From the NCBI GenBank assembly GCA_000310025.1, contig FN649731.1, forward strand, positions 76,181 to 103,980: a stretch of DNA of 27,800 nucleotides, in the 5' to 3' direction. Within the stretch, counting starts at the first letter, position 1, and every line of letters begins with the position of its first letter. Positions 1-9,032 of the stretch are shown here, piece after piece. The notes beneath the pieces are model-generated. The model was not told where the DNA came from and made no database searches. It saw nothing but the letters and a program-made list of their open reading frames with translations. A program made the translations under genes and the position numbers. Origin of the DNA: Ectocarpus siliculosus (lineage: Eukaryota; Sar; Phaeophyceae; Ectocarpales; Ectocarpaceae).

Positions 1-300
1 TCCTTCCCCGGCTTTTGGCCCCCAGACCCAGCTCGCTTGGGGGGGGGGGTGGGGCCCAGCCCCGAGAGTTTTTGCCCCCCTCCTTTGTCTTTTTCGTGAT
101 TTTTTTGCGGGATTTTGGTTCGCCCACCCCCCCCGTGGGGTTGTTGTTTTCTCTTGGGGGTTCCGGGAGGGGGGCCCCCCGCCCTTTGGGTGATGCTGGA
201 AGTTTTCGGGCGGGGGGGGGGGGGGGGTCGGGGTCAAGGTTTTGGCCGCTGGCAAGAAATTTGTTGGATGGATTCCCTATCCCGTTTTCTGGAGCTGGCA
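1..300. repeat. G/C homopolymer-rich low-complexity region
   Basis: The first 300 bases are dominated by G and C runs, including 11 G at 39-49 and 16 G at 212-227, with C runs between. Open frames through this stretch are compositional artefacts rich in Gly, Pro and Arg. The G runs could form quadruplexes on the plus strand, but nothing here shows a function. I see no gene in 1-445. Confidence 0.7.
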
Positions 301-445
301 AGTGATTACTTTTAATTGGGTGGACTCCGGATCTCGGCGTTGTCGAGCTCGCCTTGAAATTACAGTCGGGGTGGAATCCGTTCCCGGCCTTTGTCGAGCT
401 GGCATGTGCTCCGTTGGATTTTTTCCCGATCCCCTGCTTTTGTCG

Positions 446-880
446 CTAGCGAAAACATTTTGTTGTATTCCCCGCACGCGGTGGCGGGTGTAGGTCTTCG
501 AGCGGTCTGAGGAGGTTGTGACGTTGGTGAGTGGGTACAACAGTGGTAGGTTTTCGGCGTACGCTTGAGAGGATGGTTACCGGGGTGAATTGGTGGTCGT
601 TGGGTGCCATGCGCGCCTGCGAGGCGACGGCTGGGATTTCACAACCTGACGTTCTTGGTATATGCATGGCTTCAACTTCGGCTTGGAATTTCGCCCGATC
701 TTCTTCGCACACAGCTATGACCTCGGCTTGGCGGGCAGACTCTTGTTGGTGGACGGGGTGTTTGTTTGTGCCACCGCTGTGAGAATCGTTAATCTTGCCG
801 AGCGAAGAGACCGCCGGTATTGACGGCGGCGGCGGATTGGTCCTCCACGAGCGCTGGCGTGATTGGCTCCATGTTACGGA
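446..880 (-). CDS. Weak candidate exon or decayed coding fragment, unknown
   Basis: A minus-strand frame stays open for about 144 codons between an upstream TGA (881-883) and a stop at 446. It has no ATG near its start, so it would have to be an internal exon or a fragment. The inferred peptide has a proline run, then a charged stretch reading VCEEDRAKFQAEVEAM that looks like a short amphipathic helix, then a basic and proline-rich tail. I recognise no domain. Overlapping plus-strand frames are no better. It could be a real exon, a transposon remnant or chance. Confidence 0.2.
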   Translation of the reverse strand, partial: SVTWSQSRQRSWRTNPPPPSIPAVSSLGKINDSHSGGTNKHPVHQQESARQAEVIAVCEEDRAKFQAEVEAMHIPRTSGCEIPAVASQARMAPNDHQFTPVTILSSVRRKPTTVVPTHQRHNLLRPLEDLHPPPRAGNTTKCFR

Positions 881-1182
881 TCAGCTTGCACGGCCCGGCA
901 GCAGCTGTGAACGTTTGTTGGCGTAGGAGTACCTATGATACTAAGCGTTCTTCCTCTGACTTATTCTCGGCTGGATTGGGACCGGCTCGGAACGGAAAGT
1001 GGACAGAAGACTTTTTTTCTGCGTGTGAGTTGGACGAATGGAGGTGCGCAGAGAGAGGGCAGCGGTAGCAGCAGCGATCTCAAACTGAAAACGTTAGCGA
1101 AGATTTTATGGGTCTTGGATGCACTTTGCTAGTTCTTGGTGTGCGTGCAGAGGTTGCGGGGGTAGAGGTGGGGTGGCAGGGA

Positions 1183-1206
1183 GGGGGGGGGGGGGGGCAA
1201 GGGGGG
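1183..1206 (+). repeat. Poly-G tract
   Basis: A run of 15 G at 1183-1197 is followed by a second run of six G after CAA. It lies in a stretch (881-2868) where I see no gene. The only other notable feature there is a run of 16 T at 1975-1990. Confidence 0.8.
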
Positions 1207-2411
1207 CAATCTGTAGTCTAGGGTGGTTGATCAGTAGAGAGGGAAGGAGCGATTTGTAAAAAGATTGGCGACTTGCTTGCGTCTGTTTCACCGGAGGATG
1301 GCGAGACGAAGCAGTAGTCTGCCTTTGACCACACGAATCGGTGTAGCATGTTGTTTTTCGACGAACACCACACGACAGCGCTCAGTCCCCGCGCATGTAA
1401 ATGTTCCGCTAGATGGATGGACGCATGAACAGAGAAATGTGAGCTAATAAGAATGAAGTAAACTTGCTGACTTGACCCCACCCCCCTCCCCCTCCCGAAA
1501 AATACAAATGGATGCTCTCGATTTTTTCCTTTGTTTATTAGTAGTTTATTTCGGTGTGGCTCGGTATTCGACATCGTGGGACTCAGGGCTCCCAACCGAG
1601 CCGACGCTTCTTGAAGCGTGCGGACAAATTTTTGGGCTTTATTATTTGTGCGGGCGTGGAGGAGTGGAGGGTAGGGAGGGCTATCCTTCGAGCGTCTTAG
1701 CTGGATTTCTCTCTTTGTCAGAATCTCTACCGGCAAAAAAATAGGAACAGGAGGAGTACATACTATCGTTATCTCACAAGTATTTTACTTTGTCTTGGGT
1801 AGAAGAAATGAAAAAATGCCGGTGGGAATGGATTGCTTTGTGTTGTTGTCTTATCTTCCAGAGGGTGGTTTTGTCGATGAAGTTTCTGTTCTTGAAAAAA
1901 AAAATCCCATCTTTTTGCGAGAAAACCGTGACGTCGATCACGACCGCTTTTGACTACAGTCTACTGCGATGAGGTTTTTTTTTTTTTTTTCATACATATT
2001 GTGTTGATTTTATCCTGTCCTTTTTGGGGGGCGTTCGCTACTTGCTAAACAGGAGGCACGCGCATCGTGTGTTTTTTTTTTCCACCAGCAGCAACACGGC
2101 CGGGGCGGGTGCGCCTACTACAGCAGTAAGGTAGTAAAAACTTTGTGAATGAAATCTACGCCGCGTTCGACCTTGGCTGGTCTGGTCGATGCCGAGCAAG
2201 CGAAGACACAACAAGGGCGGGTGTTGGCAAGAACATGGGAGAACAAATTGGCTTTCTTTGTGGCTGTTGTTTCGCGTGCTTGTCGCCCAAGGATTTTGGC
2301 CAGCTCTCAGAAGGGGGAGCTTTGTCGCCCGACTCAGGCGGCCTTGACTGGACATAGCACGGCAGCCCAGGGCTTGAGACGGAGAAAAAAAGAAAGAAAC
2401 GAGGAAGTCTT

Positions 2412-2444
2412 GGTCTCACCACAAAAAATGGGGGGACTGTCGCC
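2412..2444 (-). repeat. Dispersed short repeat, copy A (GGCGACAG type)
   Basis: Read on the minus strand this stretch starts GGCGACAGTCCCCCCATTTT and ends in GTGGTGAGAC. Closely similar sequence occurs on the plus strand at 8251-8280 and 12627-12663. Three copies in one window, in both orientations, point to a dispersed repeat, perhaps the end of a small non-autonomous element. The boundaries of a full element are not clear. Confidence 0.55.
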
Positions 2445-2868
2445 GCAACATACAAACAACAGCATACGACCACCAGCGCCCTTGCCTGCGCACAATGCGT
2501 AGTGGTTCTGTGCGCACGAATTGTGCGACAGGGCCACATCGATCGATAACAAAATGTGCCGTGTACCTTAGCTGAGAAATCTGGTCTGTGCTTGCATCTC
2601 ATCATGCAGGTCAACACCACACCACCACACGAAGACAGCTGGCGACAACGCCACTGCTTGGGCCAGTTTCATATGGTCCTGTTTCTTTCACATCGAACGT
2701 CTCTGGCAATTAATTGTAGCTTATCCAGTACATGTTATCCATATCCACAATCCACAAGAAATTATCCAAACACAAACGTTCGCGACCTAGGTTTGATTCG
2801 CGCACCACCGCCAGTTCGGGAACGGTCTCTCAACCGTCGGAGGTTAAAAAAGAAAACGAAACTCCGAT

Positions 2869-2989
2869 GCAACGGGAAACCCGGCCGCCGGGACAAAACC
2901 TCGTGGAAGAACGGAAACCTTAATACAAAAAAAGCCAACTTGGACGCAAGGGGAAACCCGACCCCCGGGACAAAACCCCTTGCGAAAAC
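2869..2989 (+). repeat. Imperfect direct duplication, about 77-bp period
   Basis: Two units of about 44 bp (2869-2912 and 2946-2989) share GCAA-GGGAAACCCG, CCGGGACAAAACC and a similar end, with several substitutions between them. The spacing between unit starts is 77 bp. The overlapping open frame (2556-3101) has no domain I recognise and looks like a by-product of the repeat. Confidence 0.55.
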
Positions 2990-3180
2990 GTTTACGTTAT
3001 TTTTACTGGAGGATGAAGAGAAGGCAAAAGTAAACCTCGAGGGTAATACACTGAAGTCTAGCTTCGCACTCCACCACGCAAGTCAACTAGAGACGAGATA
3101 ATAGTACGCGAAAACGATGTCCCTCCGTATTTGCGACCAACACCCATAACAACGGTCACATGCAAGGGCGCAAGCAAACA

Positions 3181-3355
3181 CTCAGACTACAAACAAGGAC
3201 AGTGAACACAAGGGTAAACTACTCAGACTACAAACAAGGACAGTGAACACAAGGATAAACCACTTCTAGTCTATGGAAGTCGTGCCCTTAAGCTTGTTCT
3301 ATATGCATCTAGTCTATGAAATTTGAACCATTAAGCTTGTTCTATGCATAGTTCC
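3181..3355 (+). repeat. Two adjacent short tandem duplications
   Basis: CTCAGACTACAAACAAGGAC begins at 3181 and again at 3222, giving a 41-bp period with nearly identical units. Directly after it, a different unit containing CTAGTCTATG and TTAAGCTTGTTCTAT occurs twice, at about 3265-3308 and 3309-3355. These are small minisatellite-like duplications without coding signal. Confidence 0.75.
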
Positions 3356-3942
3356 ATGTAAACTGCCCGACGGAAAGGCAAATACATACAAGAGACGCTG
3401 CTCCTCTCCCCCATCGACAAACCACGTGCACCTCGAACGAGCGAAGGTGACGTCCATGAAAAGCAACGCCTCGCGCGCGGCAAGCAAAACACCAAATAAA
3501 AAGAGAAGCAAGAGGTGCTCGTTCCCGTCTGTGAGCACAGAACCGACAACTTTTGCGTTCCACCAACGCACGAAGAGTCCCGCTTTTATTGCAGGGCTCG
3601 CACTAACCATTTCAACTCAGAGGTACACGCTCACTAGTGCCACACGCTACCACACCTCTTGTAGCGACATGGTATGTCAAACACACTGCACCAAAACCAC
3701 AGCGTGCAACAAACGCTGGCCCACGATAACCCGAAGCAGGGATTGAACTCCAGCCTAACAACGATGTCACCAGTCCTCCTGTGATGAAGGACTCGGTACA
3801 CACTTCGTGAATAAATAAATGCAGCAGATGAAACACGGCAACATCAGAATGGCTGTGAACAGTTCAACTGTGGGGAAAGCTGCATTTTGTCATCGTAGAA
3901 CCCGGGCGGAACACACAGCTCTTCTTGACGTTTGCCGTCCTA

Positions 3943-5787
3943 TCAGTTTTCGACAGGGGCGATCAAAGCACGTGGCACAGTCAGCCCTCTGCAAGACTCA
4001 GTCCACTGCGCCGCTTCGTTGCCGTCGCTGGTTTCGGCCCAAACAGGGAACGTGCCAACGGGTTTGCCATCCTCGACCCCCCACCTCCAGCACTCATCGT
4101 CGGCCCAATTTCGACGTTCCACCCACCTCACCGGAACGATCACGGCCAAGTAGACAAGCAACACAACATACAGGGCAGCCTTCTCGACCTTGGTGAACAC
4201 GAAGAAGGCGAGCAAGATCCAGATAACCCTGACCACGGCCGTGTTCTTCGCGATAAAGCGCTTGATCAACAGAGGGGTTGCCCGATACGCCCACAGATAC
4301 TCGACACGCTGAGACAAAAAGGCGTTGAACACGCAAAACACGAGGGCAGATTCGTTCGCCGGGGGTTCCCCGCCCACCCCGTCCCATTCCATCCAACCTA
4401 GACAGCTCCAAGATCCCCACAGCGCCGCAAACAGGAGTAGCCAGGCCTCTTCTAAGGTGACCGGTGGCGGGCCGGACGACCTGCAATAGCCAGTCCCTGC
4501 CTGTTGCTGCTTTCTACACCTCGCATGGCGAAAAGGCTGGACACAGAGAAGTGAAAGCTTCGGCACGCCGTGCTCGTCGAGACAATCTTCTTCCTGCTCG
4601 TAGAACACAGGGAGGGTGCCCTCATTTCCGTAAACAGGGTTTGTCGAGTTGGTCCCGGCCGTGGTGTCTAGCCCAACCTGAACAAGCTTCCGCTTCAAGG
4701 CGGCATGATTGAAAGCGAAGTCCATCGACTCTCCGCCGTACACCGGTTCGATAACATCGTTCTCTCTCGTCAATCCAATGGGAGGCTTGACACCAACCCA
4801 GTTTCTGTGGAACATGCCATATCCGTTTTCCATTCTCACGTCCCCGAGAACTTCCAACTTAGCCTTGTCCCCTCGCACCAAGGACGCCACCAGGGGGGAA
4901 AATTCTTTCTGCTTTGCGGGAGACAAATACCGCCAACCAGCAAGCAACCCCTCGTCACTGATGCCCAGCACTGTCTGGCCGATGCCCCGCCGCCGCACAG
5001 CCTTGAGCAACTGCTCCCACTCGTCGTCCCTCTCGTTCACTCCACCAGCATAGTGGTCGCGAGGGAAACTGAGGGCGATATTGCCGTACAGAAGACTCAC
5101 CCAATACACGTGGAATATAACAACCGTGACGGCGAACAGTCCCGCCTCCGCGCCGATCAGGGTTGCCACCGCGCACGCACCCACCACGTAAAAGAGCGAC
5201 GTCCCGAGACAATAGCAAGCCGTCCGAACGTCCGCAGCGGTAGTGAACGCCACAAGGCTGTGCGGCACGAACAGATTCGCCATGATGACTCCGACTAAAA
5301 AAGCTATCGTTGCCACCGCCAGAGGAACACCGCCGCAACTCGTAACCAAGTCCTTGCAGATGACAGGGGTTCTTGGTGAATCGACGATATCGGCAGCTAC
5401 GCTTGGCAAGGCGGTATACCAAGCGACCCAGTAAACCCATATGGCAGCGGTGACGCCCCACAACAGTGACAGCACCTTGATCCCCCACCGTCTGGCGCAC
5501 GAATCCACCACAAGGGCGCCGACTCTGGCGACGTCGCTCTCGCTCCAGATGAGCATTTGCCGAGCAAGGTAGCTCGTTGCTCCGAGGCGCATCACGGCCT
5601 CACCATCACACACCTTCTGTTGACCCTCTCCGGGGCCGAAACGAAACGCCGTGCCCTGCTTCGGCGCCGAGAGAAGCCCGCACGTCTTGGCGGACACCAC
5701 CAAGACTACGAATGCACTCAAGTATGGCAGCAGTGGCGATGATGCTCGAGCGGAAACCTCCTCATACACATGTTCCACGGACGACAT
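3943..5787 (-). CDS. Intronless multi-pass membrane protein, unknown family (614 aa)
   Basis: This single uninterrupted frame encodes 614 residues. Hydrophobic segments long enough to cross a membrane lie near residues 19-40, 104-127, 153-181, 188-211 and 215-238. A second hydrophobic block follows at about 447-468, 480-495 and 519-556. Between the two blocks is a soluble region of roughly 200 residues (240-445) with charged patches, an NGYGMFHRNW stretch, an acidic EQEED stretch and a basic, glutamine-containing HARCRKQQQA segment. The C-terminus (557-614) is polar and tryptophan-rich. There is no obvious signal peptide beyond the first hydrophobic segment. The length, the composition and the absence of stops support a real gene. 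The lack of introns contrasts with the ankyrin gene in the same window, so it could be a retrocopy, a transferred gene, or simply an intron-poor gene. I recognise no transporter or channel motif and assign no function. Confidence 0.7.
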   Translation of the reverse strand: MSSVEHVYEEVSARASSPLLPYLSAFVVLVVSAKTCGLLSAPKQGTAFRFGPGEGQQKVCDGEAVMRLGATSYLARQMLIWSESDVARVGALVVDSCARRWGIKVLSLLWGVTAAIWVYWVAWYTALPSVAADIVDSPRTPVICKDLVTSCGGVPLAVATIAFLVGVIMANLFVPHSLVAFTTAADVRTACYCLGTSLFYVVGACAVATLIGAEAGLFAVTVVIFHVYWVSLLYGNIALSFPRDHYAGGVNERDDEWEQLLKAVRRRGIGQTVLGISDEGLLAGWRYLSPAKQKEFSPLVASLVRGDKAKLEVLGDVRMENGYGMFHRNWVGVKPPIGLTRENDVIEPVYGGESMDFAFNHAALKRKLVQVGLDTTAGTNSTNPVYGNEGTLPVFYEQEEDCLDEHGVPKLSLLCVQPFRHARCRKQQQAGTGYCRSSGPPPVTLEEAWLLLFAALWGSWSCLGWMEWDGVGGEPPANESALVFCVFNAFLSQRVEYLWAYRATPLLIKRFIAKNTAVVRVIWILLAFFVFTKVEKAALYVVLLVYLAVIVPVRWVERRNWADDECWRWGVEDGKPVGTFPVWAETSDGNEAAQWTESCRGLTVPRALIAPVEN

Positions 5788-6969
5788 GAACCACTCCGGG
5801 TTTTGCTGAAGGAATCCGACCTGACATGCGGGTACGACGACGGCGAAAATATTTTCAGCATATTGTGAGCAACCCCCACTTGAAGGTCAGACGCAGCTTC
5901 GGATGACTGCGTGTGTGTGTGGGGCTGGTGGGGGGAAAAGCACAACGGATGCATCCATCCGGGCGTTCTATGCTAAAACAGAGAATGCCAGATTATCTTC
6001 GACGATCGTTTGCGCGCACATTGACGGGAGGATCACAACCAAACGTTTTGTGAGCGATGACACCGTGCAACGGAATCAATTAAGATGTCCGCGATTGGCA
6101 GGAAACTACTATTTAGTGGCGGTCAAACACTTCCACAACAAACGCATCGGGGTGGGCATTCCAATGAAACATTATTTTTTCGAGCTGTCAAAGCGGGTCT
6201 GGCGAGGGAGAGCAAGCTGCATACCGCTGGTAGGATGAGACGCCCCATCTCGTGGACCATTCTCCGGAACAACGGCATTCGAACGGCAGCGGCATGGGGC
6301 GAGGGTGGGAGGGTTCTTTGGCTAGGCTTGGCTGTGTCCGATTTTTTCATGTGCCGCCCATCGGAAATCTTCGCGTGTGTAGCGACGGTAAGATTCACAA
6401 GAAGTTCGGCACTACGCGAGACGTGGCGTTTTGGAAAGGGGAGCTGAAGATGCTCACCCTACCGGCACTGTGTGTGGCGCTATGGCGGATAGAGTAGAGG
6501 TGCTCCTCGGGGCGTCTAAAGGAAACCATGACGGAACAGTTGTGTCGCGAGTGAAGACGTGCCCTGGGTTTTGCCACGTTCGACTGAGACGGGACCGGTG
6601 ATGTAGCGGCGGATATGGTGGGCATCGGCGGGTTCGAAGTGTGCTTGAACTGATGTGCTGCTCTCCGCAGCTCGATGAGATGGCACCTGTTGCCGCATAT
6701 CCTCCCGGTCAGTACTGGAAGGTGTGGACGTGTGTGTTAAGAACGCGGTGACCACTAATATAGTCGCTGACCGGTTCGAATCTCCCCTTGAGCATTAATT
6801 TCTTCGCGCCCGATGTATGAGAAAGAGTCCATGAGACTTCGCAATAACAGCCGATGAACTTCTTGTACCGATGCAATTTCCGAGCAAGACAGCGTTGATC
6901 ACAGGGACGGCAACCCTGGGGGGGCGTGTTCGTGGCTACAAAGCCAGACCGGACACGGGCATTAACTTT
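5788..6969. other. Intergenic stretch without recognisable gene
   Basis: Short frames on both strands show no domain, no splice-consistent extension and no compositional support. Apart from the tRNA-like sequence near 6700-6783 I see nothing here. The 5' end of the membrane-protein gene faces this region, so its promoter should lie just above 5787, but I cannot point to a specific motif. Confidence 0.5.
6700..6783 (-). repeat. tRNA-like repeat fragment
   Basis: On the minus strand this reads TATATTAGTGGTCACCGCGT followed by TCTTAACACA, which looks like a tRNA D-arm (A-box region) and anticodon arm. A similar minus-strand sequence at 20182-20252 has TAGTGGTCTAATGGTCAAAG followed by CGTTCTTACACA. 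The 3' half needed for a complete tRNA is degenerate, so I read it as a tRNA-derived repeat fragment. A GGTTCGAATCT (B-box-like) string also occurs on the plus strand at 6773-6783. Confidence 0.35.
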
Positions 6970-7048
6970 TGTTAAGAAGCACGATGACCGCTAGACTACT
7001 AGTAGTCAGCGCTGACTAGTAGTCTCGTGGTCATCGTGCTTCTTAACA
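6970..7048. repeat. Long-armed palindrome (79 nt)
   Basis: The left arm starts TGTTAAGAAGCACGATGACC and the right arm ends in its reverse complement. The inner part contains GACTACT paired with AGTAGTC and a perfect central palindrome, AGTCAGCGCTGACT. Two mismatches and one three-base bulge interrupt an otherwise continuous stem of roughly 38 bp with almost no loop. No transposase or coding frame is attached. It may be a tiny foldback or MITE-like element, or a hairpin RNA precursor. Confidence 0.85.
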
Positions 7049-7294
7049 GTGTGATCAATCGTCGACGGCATTGCGGGCTCTCGTGGCTGGTCAAAGATTG
7101 AAACCGGAGGAGTACGCGCAGCATTCGGGGAGGATAGGGGATACGACTAAGTAGGGCCGATGGGTTGTCGTCGTGGGCGATCCACAGCAAGGGAAATCAA
7201 ACGCATTTCAATCGTACAAGGGGGCTCATTCGGACGATGCTGAGAAGGCGTCGTTTGCGCTGGCACCGGACGCTATCTGGAAGGGGCCACAGCC

Positions 7295-7365
7295 TGGGCT
7301 AACGCAGCGCTAACCTAGCCCTAATGCAGGCACAACAACCTAGAACTGAGCCACCCAATGTCAAA
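7295..7365 (-). repeat. Inverted relative of the 51-bp repeat unit
   Basis: The minus strand reads GGGTGGCTCAGTTCTAGGTT, then GTTGTGCCTGCATT, AGGGCTAGGTTAGCGCTG. This closely matches the first units of the degenerate array that starts at 8697 on the plus strand. The two therefore form an imperfect inverted pair about 1.4 kb apart. Confidence 0.6.
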
Positions 7366-7385
7366 TTAGCACCTATTGGGTCGGT

Positions 7386-7418
7386 TTGGGGTTAGGGTTA
7401 GAGTTAGCGTTAGGGATT
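7386..7418 (+). repeat. Interstitial telomere-like motif
   Basis: The stretch contains GGGGTTAGGGTTAGAGTTAG followed by CGTTAGGGATTTAG, that is TTAGGG units with substitutions. TTAGGG-type telomeres are known in brown algae among other groups. With only about four degenerate units it may be a relic or chance, and it lies beside GCTAGGTT-rich repeats of similar composition. Confidence 0.45.
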
Positions 7419-7556
7419 TAGCCGGGTTCATGTAGTTGCTGCTCGGAAGGACAGAAAACTGCGCCTGCCTGTGCCTGTAGTAGAGCGACAGGTTGAAGAA
7501 ACAAGAAAACGCATAGTCTACATGTTCGTGACGCTCGTTCCTCAGACAAGATTTAC

Positions 7557-7633
7557 GTCGGTAAAAAAGGTGTGGGTGCATGGCAAATATGCGTCCCTGT
7601 GGAGGCATATAATTTTTCGGGTCATATTGATGA
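7557..7633 (+). repeat. Dispersed repeat, first copy (GGTGTGGGTGCA type)
   Basis: GTCGG, an A run and GGTGTGGGTGCA are followed by a short inverted repeat around ATATGCGTCC, then ATATAATTTTTCGGGTCATA. The same order of elements occurs at 8953-9032. The copies are diverged but collinear. The overlapping short frames carry no recognisable domain. Confidence 0.5.
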
Positions 7634-7901
7634 AATAAAAAATGTAAAATGGCGCTTCGCGGACGCTATCGGCGGTCGCCGCTGCGCTCGTAGGTCGCAT
7701 GGCGATGGCAAGTGTGTACTGGTTGAGTTTCGAAAGGAGAGGAACGAAGACGTGCTGGTGTTGTTGTGAAAAGGTGTTGTGAAACCGAGGTCGAGACATA
7801 CATGTACTGACATGGCGAGGTACTTGCATTGCGAAGAACGTGTGGAGGACGCTTTTTACGCGTGCAATGTTTGTTGTGCTCATCAACATTGACAACACAA
7901 A

Positions 7902-8043
7902 ACCGCAGGTAGGTCTCGTAGGGCAATGACACCGGGCTGTGTACCAAAAAACCGAAGTATGTACTACTACATCAAAAATCGAAGACGATGTACTGACAAT
8001 CCTATGGCATCGGCACCACAAAAAAACCGCAGGTAGGTCTCGG
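7902..8043 (+). repeat. Direct repeat pair
   Basis: AACCGCAGGTAGGTCTCG preceded by a CACAAA-rich stretch occurs near 7902-7919 and again near 8026-8043. Between the copies lies unrelated sequence containing GTATGTACTACTACATC. This is a simple duplication with no coding evidence. Confidence 0.5.
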
Positions 8044-8158
8044 GGCGATGAACACGAAAGGCATATATACGCGCATTCGTCACCTGTCGGATTCCCCGCA
8101 ACTCCTCAATCAACCCGGGGCGTACGTTCACCTTTTCTTACCTGACACATACCGTAAG

Positions 8159-8194
8159 AGTCGGAGAGATGGCACGGGTCGGAGAGATGGCACC
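8159..8194 (+). repeat. 18-bp tandem duplication
   Basis: GTCGGAGAGATGGCAC occurs twice in a row with an 18-bp period. It is a local duplication only. Confidence 0.7.
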
Positions 8195-8250
8195 GGGGTG
8201 CGAAAGAAAAACAAGAAGTGTGTGTGTGTTTTCGTCCTAGTCTATTATTA

Positions 8251-8280
8251 TGGCGACAGTCCCATTTTTCGTGGTGAGAC
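8251..8280 (+). repeat. Dispersed short repeat, copy B (GGCGACAG type)
   Basis: TGGCGACAGTCCCATTTTTC followed by GTGGTGAGACGTGCAC matches copy A (2412-2444, minus) and copy C (12627-12663, plus). The similarity to copy C extends past the core through GAGACGTG and CACTTTTC. Confidence 0.55.
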
Positions 8281-8356
8281 GTGCACTTTTCGTGTATGTA
8301 GAATACTGCTCACGAATCTGGAGTTAGTGTTATTTTTAAGAGTCGTGGACCTCCAC

Positions 8357-8469
8357 GACTTCGTCACGCCACCCGGGCTTACCGTACCCCAAATATCCCC
8401 CGGGTTCCTCGTACACCACACAAACGTAGACCTCGCTAGGCAGGCCGTCACACCTAAACTTGCTACAAC
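8357..8469 (+). repeat. Dispersed repeat D, plus-strand copy
   Basis: This block runs from GACTTCGTCACGCCACCCGG through CCCCCGGGTTCCTC, ACACAAACGTAGACC and GCAGGCCGTC to CTTGCTACAA. The reverse complement of 11442-11575 has the same segments in the same order with substitutions and small indels. Two copies in opposite orientation 3 kb apart mark a dispersed element. No frame is conserved between them well enough to call it coding. Confidence 0.65.
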
Positions 8470-8696
8470 ACCGCCTTCACAGCCTACCCTTCCCATCCCC
8501 CATCCGTCTGCGTCATATGGTACTCACATTTTCTTCCCTTCACCGTACACCCCCACTCGACTCCCACCAACCTTGTCTCACAATTGCAAGTATGAGCGCA
8601 TCGCTTCAATTCCATGGAAACGCACCAAGACGAGCCCCCCGACAAGTATTAAAGTAGATCTCCGAACGCCACCTCGGACCCGTGCGTGCACCCTTC

Positions 8697-8945
8697 CTCA
8701 GTTCTAGGTTGGTGTGCCGGCATTGGGGCTAGGTTGGCGCTGGGTGGCTCAGTTCTAGGATGGTGTGCCGGCATTTGGCGCTAGGTTGGTATTGATGGGA
8801 CAATCTCTAGGTTGGTACTGCATGGATAAGTGCTAGGTTGGTGTTTATGCGATCGACCTAGGTTGGTATGGCTTGCATAGGTGCTAGGTTGGTGTTGACG
8901 TGGGTAGGTGCTAGGCTGTGTGGGCCTAGGTCTCTCTAGGTTGGG
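8697..8945 (+). repeat. Degenerate tandem array of CTAGGTTGGT units
   Basis: CTAGGTTGGT or a close variant recurs about nine times. The first two units are the clearest, with CTCAGTTCTAGG at 8697 and 8748 (51-bp period). Later units are shorter, near 30 bp, and more diverged. It looks like an old minisatellite. A reverse-oriented relative lies at 7295-7365. Confidence 0.75.
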
Positions 8946-8952
8946 TGGGTCT

Positions 8953-9032
8953 GTCGGAAAAAAAAGGTGTGGGTGCACATGGCTCATGTGCGTCCCCATG
9001 GGTGTATCGAATATTTTTCCAATAATATGACC
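8953..9032 (+). repeat. Dispersed repeat, second copy (GGTGTGGGTGCA type)
   Basis: GTCGG, an A run and GGTGTGGGTGCACATG precede GCTCATGTGCGTCCCCATGG, matching 7557-7633 in order. GCACATG-GCT-CATGTGC forms a 7-bp stem; the other copy forms a shorter GCAT/ATGC stem at the same place. It abuts the tandem array. I see nothing recognisable between here and about 9830. Confidence 0.5.

Noticed and set aside
1218-1736. A 172-codon minus-strand frame
   Set aside because: No domain, no compositional bias typical of coding, and overlapping plus-strand frames are equally open.
2556-3101. A 181-codon plus-strand frame
   Set aside because: It spans a local sequence duplication, is Lys/Arg/Asn/Thr-rich and has no recognisable domain.
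6970-7048. A transcription terminator
   Set aside because: The stem is far longer than a terminator, has no T tract after it, and no gene ends here.
7340-7360. Shared AACTGAGCCACCC between this repeat and the copia LTR
   Set aside because: Only 13 bases match and the surroundings differ, so common origin is not supported.
7542-8021. A 159-codon minus-strand frame
   Set aside because: It crosses the edge of a dispersed repeat and is rich in Cys/His/Thr without ordered motifs. The other copy of the repeat does not preserve it.
8697-8945. A CRISPR array
   Set aside because: The repeats are degenerate, differ in spacing and lack unique spacers, and the context is eukaryotic.
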